A stretch of DNA of 48,790 nt from Prevotella sp. (GCA_017470345.1 JAFUEP010000013.1:1-48790); one strand, 5' to 3'. Positions 13,521 to 22,580 are shown, counted from the first letter of the stretch. The notes: generated by a model from the sequence alone, not told the origin. Program-made: numbers and translations.

Positions 13521-15164
13521 ATGAAACTTATGTCAGTCAAAAGAATCCTATCCATTCTGTGCGCAGCCTCACTTTCCTTGACGGCTATGGCGCAAAGTGC
13601 ACTAACGTTCGATGCAAATGCAGGCGTCAGGCAGTCGATGACCGTCTATGACGGCACGGAGGTCAGTTTTACAGCTTACGAACGGCTGTTCTATGTGACC
13701 AACGTGGAGGACTCCACCTACCAGTACCTCAATGTCTATGTGCCCGACGGAGCTACGCAGCAGACGCCCATCTTCCTGCGTACCTACGTCGGCGGCTATA
13801 TGGCCTCCCCGGCCGCACAGCCGCAGGCAGGCGATGCGTCGGGACGGGCGCTGAAGGAAGGCTACGTGGTGGTGATTCCCGGCACGCGCGGACGCAACTC
13901 TGCGATTGTGGCCGACAAGGCATATGCCAAGACGCATAAGGGCGTGAAGAAGGGACAGACCATCTACACCGGTCGTGCACCCAAGGCCATCCTCGACCTG
14001 AAGGCCGCCATCCGCTATCTGCGCCACTTCGACAAGCAGATGCCGGGCGACGCCGAGCGCATCATCACCGACGGCACGAGTGCCGGCGGAGCCATGTCGG
14101 CCCTGATGGGTGCCACGGGCAACAATCCCAACTACGACCTCTTCCTGAAGGCCATGGGAGCAGCCGACGAGCGCGACGATGTGTTTGCCTCCGTCTGCTT
14201 CTGCCCCATCATCGACCTTGACCATGCTGACATGGCTTACGAATGGCTGTACGGGCAGACCGATTCCCGCCAGGCGCTTGACGACACCCACAAAGGCTAC
14301 AGCAAGGAGTTGGCAGCCCTGTTCCCTGCCTACGTCAACAGCCTGAACCTGCGCAAGCCCGACGGCACGCCGCTCAATGCCGATAATTACCTGGACTACA
14401 TCAAGAGCGAGATCATCCGTGCCGCTCAGATAGCCAAGAATGCCGGCGCCGACATTCCCGACAGCATCGGTTTCTCGTTCACGTCGGAGGCTGGTGGTAT
14501 GTTTGCTGCACCGATCAATGGGCAAGCCTCTCCAAGTCATTTCCATGGAAGGGATGTTAGGGAAGGCAATCAGACACCCCCTCCCTTTGGAGGGGGCAGG
14601 GGGAGGCTCCGTGGCGGCAAACGGGTAGGTGAATACATCACCGACCTCGACATGCAGAAATACCTGAACTACGTCGTATCGACCCAACCCCTGAAGGGCG
14701 TCCCTGCCTTCGACAGCCAGATAGAGGGTATCAACGATGCCAGCGGCGAGAACGAGGAGTTTGGCGACGAGACGGGCAGCAGCGTGAACTTCACCGACTT
14801 CACCGCCCAGAAAAACGCTGCGAGTAAGCGAGAGCAAAGTCAAGACAACTTGAACTTTGCCGAGCGTGAGCAGGGTCGAACGAAGTTCAACAACACCGTG
14901 CTGACCAAGGGCGTCAATCTGAAGGTGGCTCTGATGAACCCCATGAACTTCATCGACGACCCCAACACGACGGTGGCCACGCACTGGTACATCCGCCACG
15001 GAGCCCGCGACCGCGACACGGCCTTCCCCGTCCCCCTGAACTTCGCCACCAAGCTGCAGAACGCCGGCAAGGACGTGAACTTCCTCCTGGCCTGGAACCG
15101 CCCACACAGCGGTGACTACGCCCTCGACGAACTGTTTGAGTGGATAGCCAAAGTAGTGAAATAA
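13521..15164 (+). CDS. Secreted tannase-like alpha/beta hydrolase (subtype B)
   Basis: The 547-residue protein has a signal peptide ending TAMAQ. The nucleophile elbow is GTSAGGAMS with Ser187, as in bacterial tannases and related feruloyl-type esterases, and the C-terminal HSGDYALDELFEWI supplies the catalytic His (about 529). WYIRHGARDRDTAF shows a further conserved catalytic-region motif. It likely cleaves esters of plant phenolics or a similar substrate in the periplasm or outside. Two stretches look foreign and are encoded by dispersed repeats accepted in frame: residues about 340-366 (TPPPFGGGRGRLRGG) and about 435-452 (SKREQSQDNLNFAEREQ). The expression leader carries an RNA motif shared with a transporter 34 kb away. 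The natural substrate is not known. Confidence 0.8.
   Translation: MKLMSVKRILSILCAASLSLTAMAQSALTFDANAGVRQSMTVYDGTEVSFTAYERLFYVTNVEDSTYQYLNVYVPDGATQQTPIFLRTYVGGYMASPAAQPQAGDASGRALKEGYVVVIPGTRGRNSAIVADKAYAKTHKGVKKGQTIYTGRAPKAILDLKAAIRYLRHFDKQMPGDAERIITDGTSAGGAMSALMGATGNNPNYDLFLKAMGAADERDDVFASVCFCPIIDLDHADMAYEWLYGQTDSRQALDDTHKGYSKELAALFPAYVNSLNLRKPDGTPLNADNYLDYIKSEIIRAAQIAKNAGADIPDSIGFSFTSEAGGMFAAPINGQASPSHFHGRDVREGNQTPPPFGGGRGRLRGGKRVGEYITDLDMQKYLNYVVSTQPLKGVPAFDSQIEGINDASGENEEFGDETGSSVNFTDFTAQKNAASKREQSQDNLNFAEREQGRTKFNNTVLTKGVNLKVALMNPMNFIDDPNTTVATHWYIRHGARDRDTAFPVPLNFATKLQNAGKDVNFLLAWNRPHSGDYALDELFEWIAKVVK
14573..14606. repeat. C/G-rich palindromic repeat (CCCTCC...GGAGGG) inside the tannase-like gene
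   Basis: CCCCCTCCCTTTGGAGGGGG followed by CAGGGGGAGG is a hairpin plus a half-repeat. Related sequences are in-frame in four fimbrial-locus genes (35605-35862, 37314-37364, 38964-38996, 46359-46455). The surrounding bases from about 14530 are unlike the rest of the gene in composition, so the inserted block is larger than the hairpin. Confidence 0.75.
14822..14875 (-). repeat. Dispersed repeat (CTCACGCTCGGCAAA ... TTTGCTCTCGCTTA), coding copy
   Basis: TAAGCGAGAGCAAA (from about 14824) and CTTTGCCGAGCGTGAGC (to about 14872) are the reverse complement of the leader copy at 13394-13443. It is translated as SKREQSQDNLNFAEREQ within the hydrolase without breaking the frame. Confidence 0.75.
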
Positions 15165-15183
15165 AAGACGGGGCAGCCCATGA

Positions 15184-15366
15184 AGGCTACGCTCAGCGTC
15201 GGTGAAACTGCAGACGCTGAACGTCAATGGCTACTACATCTTCAACCGCCGCCACTTTTCCTATCCTGCCGCCTTCGCCCACAGTTATGTGCAGCGGAGG
15301 TCGGCAGGCAGTCTGGTGCTGGCCGTCTCGGGGCAAGGGCAGCGGGGCGAGACGCAGACGGATTAA
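15184..15366 (+). pseudogene. C-terminal fragment of a DUF4421 protein
   Basis: The frame open from 15184 to the TAA at 15364 encodes LQTLNVNGYYIFNRRHFSY followed by PAAFAHSYVQRRSAGSLVLAV, matching the conserved core of the Bacteroidetes DUF4421 barrel-like proteins (FNxxxFSYPAAF, QxRSAGS). No start and no remaining 300 residues are present. Confidence 0.6.
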
Positions 15367-15371
15367 ATAGT

Positions 15372-15533
15372 ATGGCTTTCAGACACAATATCCTAACGCT
15401 CCTGTTCCTTGTGGCGGCTGCGGCCATGGCCGACGAGCCCAAAGGCGGTGTGCGCGGAGTCGTTCCCAAGAAACAAAAGTATCAGCACGTCTGCTTGTTT
15501 TTTGCAAAAATTATCGTATCTTTGCACCCATGA
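15372..15533 (+). pseudogene. Signal-peptide-bearing fragment of a secreted protein
   Basis: ATG 15372 encodes MAFRHNILTLLFLVAAAAM then ADEPKGGVRGVVPKK, a good signal peptide followed by 30 residues before the frame runs into the promoter of the next gene and stops. It is probably the 5' end of a deleted secreted-protein gene, perhaps related to the DUF4421 fragment just upstream. A functional 53-residue peptide cannot be excluded. Confidence 0.4.
15517..15524 (+). promoter_or_regulatory. -7 element directly before the DUF6078 gene
   Basis: TATCTTTG followed by CACCC and then ATG at 15530. Transcription would start near 15531, so the mRNA would be leaderless or nearly so, or a later start codon is used. 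Confidence 0.6.
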
Positions 15534-15979
15534 ACACTATAAACGGAGTATTTGTCGATATCGATCATGTGGCGCCATCGTGGCGGTTCTGCTTCTGCGA
15601 AGGGTGCCCCCAACATGGCGGCTGTCTGCGCTTCCAGACAGGTCTGCTCGTGCCCGACAGCATGACTTGTGGTAGCGCCATCTTTCCCTCGGCTTTCAGA
15701 AACGGCAGCTGCAGGCACTTCAAGCAAATCAGGATCATCCACGCCGCCTACGGCTTCAGCCCCCTCTTTCGCGAAGTGAAGCAGAAGGACTTCACGATGC
15801 TGCGCACGCAGATGAAGAAATACCTGGGCGGACACGGTACGTACTACCGCTATAACCGGGGCGAGCGGCTGCTCACGCCTGAGCAACAGGAGTGGATCCT
15901 GCAGCTCTTTGCCCGCCATGGCTACACGGAAAACATGGGGTTTGAGCACTATCGCGACGTGCTCGACTTCTCGGAATGA
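15530..15979 (+). CDS. DUF6078-like cysteine-containing protein
   Basis: The 149-residue protein has no signal peptide. Cysteines are clustered at FCFCEGCPQHGGCLRF (about 20-35), MTCGSA and NGSCRHFKQIRI (about 58-69), a pattern suggesting a bound metal. The C-terminal half, FREVKQKDFTMLRTQMKKYL, TYYRYNRGERLLTPEQQEWI and LFARHGY, is typical of the Bacteroidetes DUF6078 family, whose function is unknown. The proposed start codon lies almost on the predicted transcription start. It is monocistronic, followed by the 22-bp repeat array. The family call is from memory of its signature residues. Confidence 0.65.
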   Translation: MNTINGVFVDIDHVAPSWRFCFCEGCPQHGGCLRFQTGLLVPDSMTCGSAIFPSAFRNGSCRHFKQIRIIHAAYGFSPLFREVKQKDFTMLRTQMKKYLGGHGTYYRYNRGERLLTPEQQEWILQLFARHGYTENMGFEHYRDVLDFSE

Positions 15980-16015
15980 CCACCTGTGGCGCGGCTGATC
16001 ACGCGACTGAAGGGC

Positions 16016-16125
16016 GGTATGCCGGCTACCGCTGCGTGGTATGGCGCATACCGCCATCTGGTATGGTGTGTACCGGGCGTTGGTACGGCCAGTACCAGCC
16101 CTTGGTACGGCCCGTACCTGGCGCT
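16016..16125. repeat. Five 22-bp repeats, each with a GGTA-N7-TACC palindrome
   Basis: Copies start at 16016, 16038, 16060, 16082 and 16104, exactly 22 bp apart. Each 15-bp palindrome (for example GGTATGGCGCATACC, GGTACGGCCCGTACC) is followed by 7 variable bases. Bases inside the palindromes vary, in several copies symmetrically. The array lies 36 bp after the DUF6078 gene and about 160 bp before the promoter at 16262-16294. The remaining sequence 16126-16260 shows nothing else. Confidence 0.85.
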
Positions 16126-16261
16126 GATCTGATGTAAGCTGCTGCGGGGGCTCGCTTCTACGGCACGAGTGCCATATATAGTAAAAGGTATGGCCCTACC
16201 ACCGAGCGAACTCTTAAAAAAAGCAAAAATCATGAGATTCTACACTTTCTGACCGCATTTT

Positions 16262-16294
16262 TTTGAAAATTATAAAAAAAATGCTCTATCTTTG
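16262..16294 (+). promoter_or_regulatory. Promoter of the sorting-tail protein cluster
   Basis: TTTG at 16262-16265, a 21-bp spacer and TATCTTTG at 16287-16294 followed by CATC. The leader to ATG 16386 is about 85 nt. Confidence 0.75.
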
Positions 16295-16385
16295 CATCAG
16301 CATAGCGTGAATTCTTCTGAGTACTCTTGCAGCATCAACTTGGCATTTTTCAGAAAAACAAACTCTTTAATAACATCAAAAAAGC

Positions 16386-18161
16386 ATGAAAAAAATTCTA
16401 CTCACCTTAACACTTGCCGCTGCCATGACGGCAGCGGCTGCCCAGACACCTGCGGCGACTGACTCCCCCCACAAAGTGTTGAACAAGATCGCGCTGACGG
16501 AAAAAGCCGGGCTGCGACTGGCCGAATCCATCCGCAAGGCGGAAGACGCAGGCATGGAGCTGATCAAGGAACAGCCGGAAGGCAAGGTGATCAGCATGTC
16601 GCGCGAGGCACGCGTGAGCACCGTCGTCCACACGCCGCAAGGCACCGTGCCCGAGGTGAACTATCTGGCCAACCTGATCAGCGAGATAGTGGAAGGCACC
16701 GACGGCAACCTCTACATCAAGAACCCCTTCACCTACTACCGCACGGGCACCTACATCAAGGCCGTGAAGGGCGAAGGCAACCAGTATATCGTGCACACGC
16801 CGCAGCTGGTGCTTGAGCAGCAGAACGGCGCCAAGTACTATCTTGGCAAGATCTGCGTCAACGACGTGGCCGAATACGAAGACTCGCAGTTTGGCGACCC
16901 CACAGCCGAAGAGGGCAACGACATCGTGTTCACCTACGAAGACGGCGTGCTGAGCGAGGTGACCCACAAGGTGTGGACCTTCGACAATGGCGGGCAGCGC
17001 ACGCAGATTGACGCCTCGCCCATCCTCGCGCTCGTCACGTCGAACTACTCGACCAAGGGCTATTCGGCCAGCTGGACGGGCTACGGCGACCACAACATCG
17101 TCATGGAGCCCGTCACCGACGAGGTGTGCGTGCTGCCTGAGGAAGCCAAGGTAGAGACCTTCGAGATGACCTATCTGTATATGGGCATCGAGGCCAAGGG
17201 CTTCGTCAAGATTGCCTTCGAGGGCAACGACGTCTATCTGAATGCCTTCAGCGACTACATGAAAGACGGCTGGGCCAAAGGCACGGTAGAGGGCGACAAA
17301 GTGGTGTTCAGTGGTCAGCAGTATCTTGGCCCCTACCTCTCGGCTCCCGAGCGCGAGCAGTATGCCCACATCTACCTGGTGCCGTGTAAGTATGCCGACA
17401 CGGTAAGCGGCGAAGACGTCTACGACGTGACCGACGAGCTGGTGTTCGACTACGATGCCGAGACCCGCACGCTGACCACCGCCGACGCATTTGCCATCAA
17501 TGCCGGCAAGAAGACCATCAACGAGTTTATCATCTACGACAAGGCCAAGCTCTACCCCTACGTAGAGGTGCTGACGGACCTGACGTCGCCGGTCATCTTG
17601 GAAGACGACACGGCCCCCGTCAGCGACCCGATATATCTGGATGAGAACGGGCACGGCCTGGGCAGCTTCACCTTCGAGCTCTCCGACAAAGACCTGGGCG
17701 GCAACCTGCTGAACACGTCGAACCTCTCGTTCACGCTCTACAAGGACGACGTGCCGATGGTGGTGACGCCGGAGCTCTTTGTGGGTGTGCCCGAGTCGTT
17801 CGTAGGCGGCACGAACATCCCCTTCATCGCTTTCACCAGCGGCGACGACTTCTATTTCGACTTCAAGATCGGTGCCTACTATTTCCTCGACACCCCCAAG
17901 ACCATGAGCGTGCGCATGAACTACGTCGACACTGAGGGTCAGGTGCACCACTCTTTGCGCAACGGCTACGACTTCGTGGAGCGCAAGGTGCTCGTGGACA
18001 TGGGCGAGCCCGCCGAGAATCCCGCTGCCATCGACGCCATCGCCTCTTCGTCAGACACGCAGGGCTCGGTATTCGACCTTGCAGGACGCCGCATCAGTGG
18101 CATCAAGAAGGGCCTCAACATCGTCGTTGACAACGGACAGGTACGCAAAATCATCAAATAA
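16386..18161 (+). CDS. Secreted protein of unknown function with a sorting-type tail
   Basis: The 591-residue protein has a signal peptide ending AAAAQ. The body alternates beta-rich stretches without a recognisable enzyme motif; a segment around residues 90-210 (YLANLISEIVEGTDGNLYIKNP, IVFTYEDGVLSE) looks like a beta-propeller-like or lipocalin-like unit often seen in uncharacterised Prevotella exported proteins. It ends VFDLAGRRISGIKKGLNIVV plus a basic tail KIIK, the short C-terminal module shared by the next four genes and by the giant protein at 39756. It is probably secreted and attached to the cell surface. It lies 12 bp before the 1468-residue gene, forming an operon with it. Confidence 0.7.
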   Translation: MKKILLTLTLAAAMTAAAAQTPAATDSPHKVLNKIALTEKAGLRLAESIRKAEDAGMELIKEQPEGKVISMSREARVSTVVHTPQGTVPEVNYLANLISEIVEGTDGNLYIKNPFTYYRTGTYIKAVKGEGNQYIVHTPQLVLEQQNGAKYYLGKICVNDVAEYEDSQFGDPTAEEGNDIVFTYEDGVLSEVTHKVWTFDNGGQRTQIDASPILALVTSNYSTKGYSASWTGYGDHNIVMEPVTDEVCVLPEEAKVETFEMTYLYMGIEAKGFVKIAFEGNDVYLNAFSDYMKDGWAKGTVEGDKVVFSGQQYLGPYLSAPEREQYAHIYLVPCKYADTVSGEDVYDVTDELVFDYDAETRTLTTADAFAINAGKKTINEFIIYDKAKLYPYVEVLTDLTSPVILEDDTAPVSDPIYLDENGHGLGSFTFELSDKDLGGNLLNTSNLSFTLYKDDVPMVVTPELFVGVPESFVGGTNIPFIAFTSGDDFYFDFKIGAYYFLDTPKTMSVRMNYVDTEGQVHHSLRNGYDFVERKVLVDMGEPAENPAAIDAIASSSDTQGSVFDLAGRRISGIKKGLNIVVDNGQVRKIIK

Positions 18162-18173
18162 AAACAGCATAGT

Positions 18174-21100
18174 ATGAAAAAGTTATCCACAAAAGTCGTC
18201 CTGTGGGTGATGGCCCTGCTGCTCTTGCCGGCAGCGGCCCATGCCCAGCAGACGGCCACGACCAAGGGACTGGACACCCCCGACGGCGCAGCAGGCATCT
18301 TCCAGCCGGCTGCGCAGATGAGCCATGCGCCAGCCCTTAGCACCATGCGCCGCATCAACAGCAATACGGAGATGTACGGCATCTTCCAGAAGCGCGGCGA
18401 GTCATTCTTCGGAAAGGGCAAGATAGCCAACCCGATGTCGCTCGACATCATCATGTCGAGCCTGACCAATCCGAGCATTGCCTCCATCAGCGGCTGCGCC
18501 CTGGTCGACGGCACCATCTACACCGTCTACCAGAACCCCATCTCCTTCGACTACACCCACATGCTCGAGATGCGCAGGTTCAGCGCCGAGACCGGCGAAG
18601 AGATCGGGTCGATGAGGGAAGTGTCGCCCATCTACCTCTCAGAGCAGTGCACCACCGACCCCATCACGGGCGAGGTGTGGGGCCGCTTTGCCGGCAACGT
18701 GGCCGGCGACCGCTGGGAGATTGCCTGCGTTGACTTCCGCTCGCTCGACCGGCGTGCCGTAGGCTTGGCCCGACGCTCCTACATCTGCATGGGCATGACC
18801 AACACCCGCCAGCTCTATGCCGTAGGCCGCGACGCCAACCTCTACCGCATCAGCACCGAGGATGGCAGCGAGACGCTCATTGGAAGCACCGGCCTCAACC
18901 CCGACGACTTCATCGATGAGTCGGGCTCAAACTACTACATGAACGGTGCCATCGACCCCGAAGACAACACGTTCTACATGACCTATGCCACCAACAACCT
19001 GGAGTGCTCGCTCATGAGCATCGACCTGACGACGGGCAAGGCTACCGAAGTGGCCACGTTTGCCGAACAGCCGCTGCTCGGACTGGTCATCTTCTTCCCC
19101 AACAACAGCGCGGAGGACGATGCACCGGCTCAGGTGAGCGACTTTGAAGCCAGCTTCCCCAACGGTTCGCTCACAGGCAACGTCTCGTTCAACCTGCCCA
19201 CCAAGACCTACGCAGGAGCAGCCCTCACAGGCCAGCTCTCATACGTGGTGAAGGCCGACGGCGAGGTGGTGGAGACGGGCACGGGCAATGCCGGCAGCAA
19301 GATCACCTCGAAGAGCTTCACGCTGAGCGGCGAAGGGCTCCACGGCGTGGAGGTCGTGGCCTCCAACGACAAGGGCAAGGGAGCACAGCTCTTCCACTCG
19401 TTCTATGCCGGCATCGACGCGCCGACGGCTCCCTCCGGCATCGTCGTCAGCGTCAACCCCAACAACGGTCATGTGCAGCTCTCATGGACTGCCCCCGGCG
19501 GCAAGAACAACGGCTACGTGGGCGACCTGACCTACACCGTGGTGCGCTATCCCGACAACGTCGTCGTGGCCTCAGGACTTACCACGACCAGCTTCTCAGA
19601 GGACCTGGATGCAGCACGCGACATACAGCCCTACACCTACGGCGTGACGGCCTCCAACAGCAAGTTCACGGGTGATGAGGGCATGTCAAACAAGTGCGTC
19701 TTCGGTGCTCCGCTCGACGTGCCCTACCAGGCCTACTTCGGCGACATCGAATACTTCACGATGGTCGACGTCAACAACGACGGCCGCTCGTTTGCCACTT
19801 CGTATGTGTCGTCGTCGAAGATATACCTCCTGGGCCAGTATTATGGCACCAGCTTCGCCGATGTCGGCGAGATGGACGACTGGCTGATTACGCCGAAGAT
19901 CAACCTGGAGGCCGGCAAGAGATATAAGTTTGCCATCCCCCAGTTCACCAATCCCAATCTGACGCTCTCTATCCACTTCGGCAAGACCGTCGACGTGGAG
20001 GACATGACGGGTGTCGTCATGGCGCCCACCAGCATCGCCAAGGCCACCGACTGGCAGTCGCTGGAGCAGGAGTTCACCGTGCCTGAGACCGGTGCCTATC
20101 ACATCGGCATCCACTCTGTCAACGCCGAGAAGACCACCCGTGGCATCTATATCCGCAACACCTTCACGCTGGACGAAGTGGCAGGCGAGAGCGTTCCCGC
20201 TGCTCCCACCAACCTGCAAGGCACCGGCGGCGAAAGAGGTGCCAAGAACGTTCACCTCAGCTTCACCGCTCCTACCAGGAACGCAAAGGGCCAGACGCTG
20301 ACCGAGACGCTGAAGATGAACGTGCGCTACCGCAACCGCATCGTGAAGACGGTGGAGGACGTTGCCCCCGGCGCCAACGTGGAAGTTGACTATGCCAACG
20401 ACTATATCCCCGACGGCTACAACACCTTCTCCGTGACGGCTGAAAACGCCGACGGCAACGGACAGCCCGCCGAGACCAGCATCTACGTGGGCGTCGACAC
20501 GCCTGTCATGGCAGGCGACGTCATCGTGGTCGACCAGATCAGCAGCCAGAAGATTTCGTGGACTCCCGTCACGACCATTGGCAAGGAGAACTACTACGTC
20601 GATCCCGAAGAGGTGGAGTACGTCATCTACGACGTGACCTACAGCGAGGAAGACGGCACACCCTACTACGAGGAGCTGGCACGCGTGAAGGGCGCCACGA
20701 CCTACGTCTATCAGGATCCCACCAACGAGGACGAGCAGCACGAGACCTACAAGGGCGTGAGAGCCGTCAACAAGAAGGGCGTGAGCAACATCATCGTCTC
20801 TGCCCCCCTCATCAAGGGCGCTCCCTACGGCCTGCCGTTCGAAGAGACCCTGTCGGGCGGAACAACCAACGGAAAGCTCTGGTGGGTCGACGAGAGCAAC
20901 ACGTCGACGGGCTGGGACATCGGCCAGGAGTCGTACGACACGGGCAGCGGATGCTTCACCTGGACGTCGGGCGCCAACAACGAGCGCGCCGGCCTCTATA
21001 CCGGCAAGATCTCGCTCAAGGCTGCCAGCAACAAGCCCGTGGTGTCATTTGCATACTATGCCGTGCCCGGCCAGAACTCTACCATCATCCTGGCAGCACA

Positions 21101-22580
21101 GACTCCCGACGGCACCGACCATCAGCTCACAAGCGTGGCCATGAGAAACCTCGAAGGCAGCACGGGCTGGCGCGTGGTGAATGCCGACCTCAACCAGTTT
21201 AAGAACGAGGAGTACGTCATCATCAAGTTTATTGCCACCACCTCTCGTCGCGACGACCGCATCATGATTGACGCCATCAACGTCTACGACATGCTGAAAT
21301 ACAACCTCGCCATCAGTCTTTCTGCACCTTCCACCCTGAAGGCCGGCATGGAGGGCAAGGTGACGATCACCGTGACCAACACCGGCGAGGAGCCCATCTC
21401 CAACTATACGGTACGTCTCTCGGCCGACGACGAGGAGGTCTTCTCTCAGACCGTCAACGAGGCGCTTGCTTCTCAGGACCACAAGGAGATTGCAGCAACC
21501 TACAAGCCTTCGGTCAACCAGGAGGAAGGACTCGTCATTCTGCTGGCTGAGGTTGAGACCGACCTCGACCTCGACGACAACGACAACTGGATTGAGGCCG
21601 AGGTGGACATCCGCGAAGCTACCGCAGCAGAGCCGCTGAACGTACGCGTGGTACAGAAGCAACTGCTGATGTGGGATACGCCGGGCGTCACCACGGAGGA
21701 AGTGACTGAAGTGCTCGACGAGATAGAGTCATACGACAACGGCGGCATCACGACCGACAACTTCCTGGGCAGTCTGGGCGACTGGACGGTCTACGACGGC
21801 GACGGCCGTGAGGTGTACAACTTCAACGTGAACTATCCCGGACGCACCACGATGGCACTGGCCTGGATGGCCTGGGACACGACGACGCAAGCCGATGAGG
21901 CACGCCGCGCTCCTGTAGGCACGAAGTACTTCGTCTCGTTCAACCCCATCATGGGCCGAGCCGACGACTGGCTGATCTCGCCCGAACTCAGCGGCGAGTC
22001 TCAGACCGTATCCCTGCAGCTGAACGTCTTGGGTGCTGCTGAAGACACACCCGCCGGAACCGTGGAGATACTCTACACGACCGAGGCGTTCGACGAAGAC
22101 AACCAGGTAGACTTCTTCAATTCGTTCACCACCGCTTCGCGCCAGGAGCTGAACTCGTTCGACTGGAAGGAAGTGACGGCTTCGCTGCCCGCAGGCGTCA
22201 AGCACTTCGCCGTGCGCAACATCTCCAACAGCGGCATCGGCGTGGCCGTGACGCTGCTCAGCTACGAGAAGAGCCGTCCGGCTCCCATCTCGTTCAACGT
22301 CTATGCCGACGAGGCGCTTGTGGCCAACACGTCGTCGCTGGCCTACGCGGTGAACGACGCTTCCAAGACGTGGGCCGTCTCTGCCGTCTATGCCTCCGGC
22401 GAGGAGTCGAGAGCGGTAGAGGCTTATGAGTCTGACGAGGAGCTCCCGGCCGCCATCGCATCGGTCGCTGCCGACGCCACCGCCAACGACTTCTACCGCC
22501 TCAGCGGACAGAAGGCCGGCAACGCCAGACTGAAGAAGAGCGTCTACGTGCAGAAAGGCCGCAAGGTCATCACGAAATAA
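18174..22580 (+). CDS. Large secreted adhesin-like protein with choice-of-anchor J and Fn3-type domains
   Basis: The 1468-residue protein has a signal peptide ending AHAQQ. Residues about 75-330 resemble a beta-propeller reading of the family 'SIASISGCALVDGTIYTVYQ'. Then come Fn3-like modules (APSGIVVSVNPNNGHVQLSW, APTNLQGTGG) and three cleaved-adhesin/choice-of-anchor J jelly rolls marked by DDWLITPKINLEAGKRYKFA, PFEETLSGGTTNGKLWWV and DDWLISPELSGES. Such jelly rolls in gingipains and other Bacteroidetes proteins bind glycans, haem proteins or matrix. A CARDB-like Ig module (LSAPSTLKAGMEGKVTITV) precedes the last jelly roll. It ends FYRLSGQKAGNARLKKSVYV with a basic tail, so surface delivery is expected. 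Ligand unknown. Confidence 0.8.
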   Translation: MKKLSTKVVLWVMALLLLPAAAHAQQTATTKGLDTPDGAAGIFQPAAQMSHAPALSTMRRINSNTEMYGIFQKRGESFFGKGKIANPMSLDIIMSSLTNPSIASISGCALVDGTIYTVYQNPISFDYTHMLEMRRFSAETGEEIGSMREVSPIYLSEQCTTDPITGEVWGRFAGNVAGDRWEIACVDFRSLDRRAVGLARRSYICMGMTNTRQLYAVGRDANLYRISTEDGSETLIGSTGLNPDDFIDESGSNYYMNGAIDPEDNTFYMTYATNNLECSLMSIDLTTGKATEVATFAEQPLLGLVIFFPNNSAEDDAPAQVSDFEASFPNGSLTGNVSFNLPTKTYAGAALTGQLSYVVKADGEVVETGTGNAGSKITSKSFTLSGEGLHGVEVVASNDKGKGAQLFHSFYAGIDAPTAPSGIVVSVNPNNGHVQLSWTAPGGKNNGYVGDLTYTVVRYPDNVVVASGLTTTSFSEDLDAARDIQPYTYGVTASNSKFTGDEGMSNKCVFGAPLDVPYQAYFGDIEYFTMVDVNNDGRSFATSYVSSSKIYLLGQYYGTSFADVGEMDDWLITPKINLEAGKRYKFAIPQFTNPNLTLSIHFGKTVDVEDMTGVVMAPTSIAKATDWQSLEQEFTVPETGAYHIGIHSVNAEKTTRGIYIRNTFTLDEVAGESVPAAPTNLQGTGGERGAKNVHLSFTAPTRNAKGQTLTETLKMNVRYRNRIVKTVEDVAPGANVEVDYANDYIPDGYNTFSVTAENADGNGQPAETSIYVGVDTPVMAGDVIVVDQISSQKISWTPVTTIGKENYYVDPEEVEYVIYDVTYSEEDGTPYYEELARVKGATTYVYQDPTNEDEQHETYKGVRAVNKKGVSNIIVSAPLIKGAPYGLPFEETLSGGTTNGKLWWVDESNTSTGWDIGQESYDTGSGCFTWTSGANNERAGLYTGKISLKAASNKPVVSFAYYAVPGQNSTIILAAQTPDGTDHQLTSVAMRNLEGSTGWRVVNADLNQFKNEEYVIIKFIATTSRRDDRIMIDAINVYDMLKYNLAISLSAPSTLKAGMEGKVTITVTNTGEEPISNYTVRLSADDEEVFSQTVNEALASQDHKEIAATYKPSVNQEEGLVILLAEVETDLDLDDNDNWIEAEVDIREATAAEPLNVRVVQKQLLMWDTPGVTTEEVTEVLDEIESYDNGGITTDNFLGSLGDWTVYDGDGREVYNFNVNYPGRTTMALAWMAWDTTTQADEARRAPVGTKYFVSFNPIMGRADDWLISPELSGESQTVSLQLNVLGAAEDTPAGTVEILYTTEAFDEDNQVDFFNSFTTASRQELNSFDWKEVTASLPAGVKHFAVRNISNSGIGVAVTLLSYEKSRPAPISFNVYADEALVANTSSLAYAVNDASKTWAVSAVYASGEESRAVEAYESDEELPAAIASVAADATANDFYRLSGQKAGNARLKKSVYVQKGRKVITK

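Noticed and set aside
13394-14875. Inverted repeat pair considered as an invertible phase-variation switch
   Set aside because: Inversion would swap 1.4 kb and split the hydrolase gene rather than flip a promoter, the variable centres differ, and no site-specific recombinase gene is present in the window.
16016-16125. 22-bp array considered as a small CRISPR
   Set aside because: Repeat length, 7-bp gaps and palindromic units do not fit; gaps are too short to be spacers.
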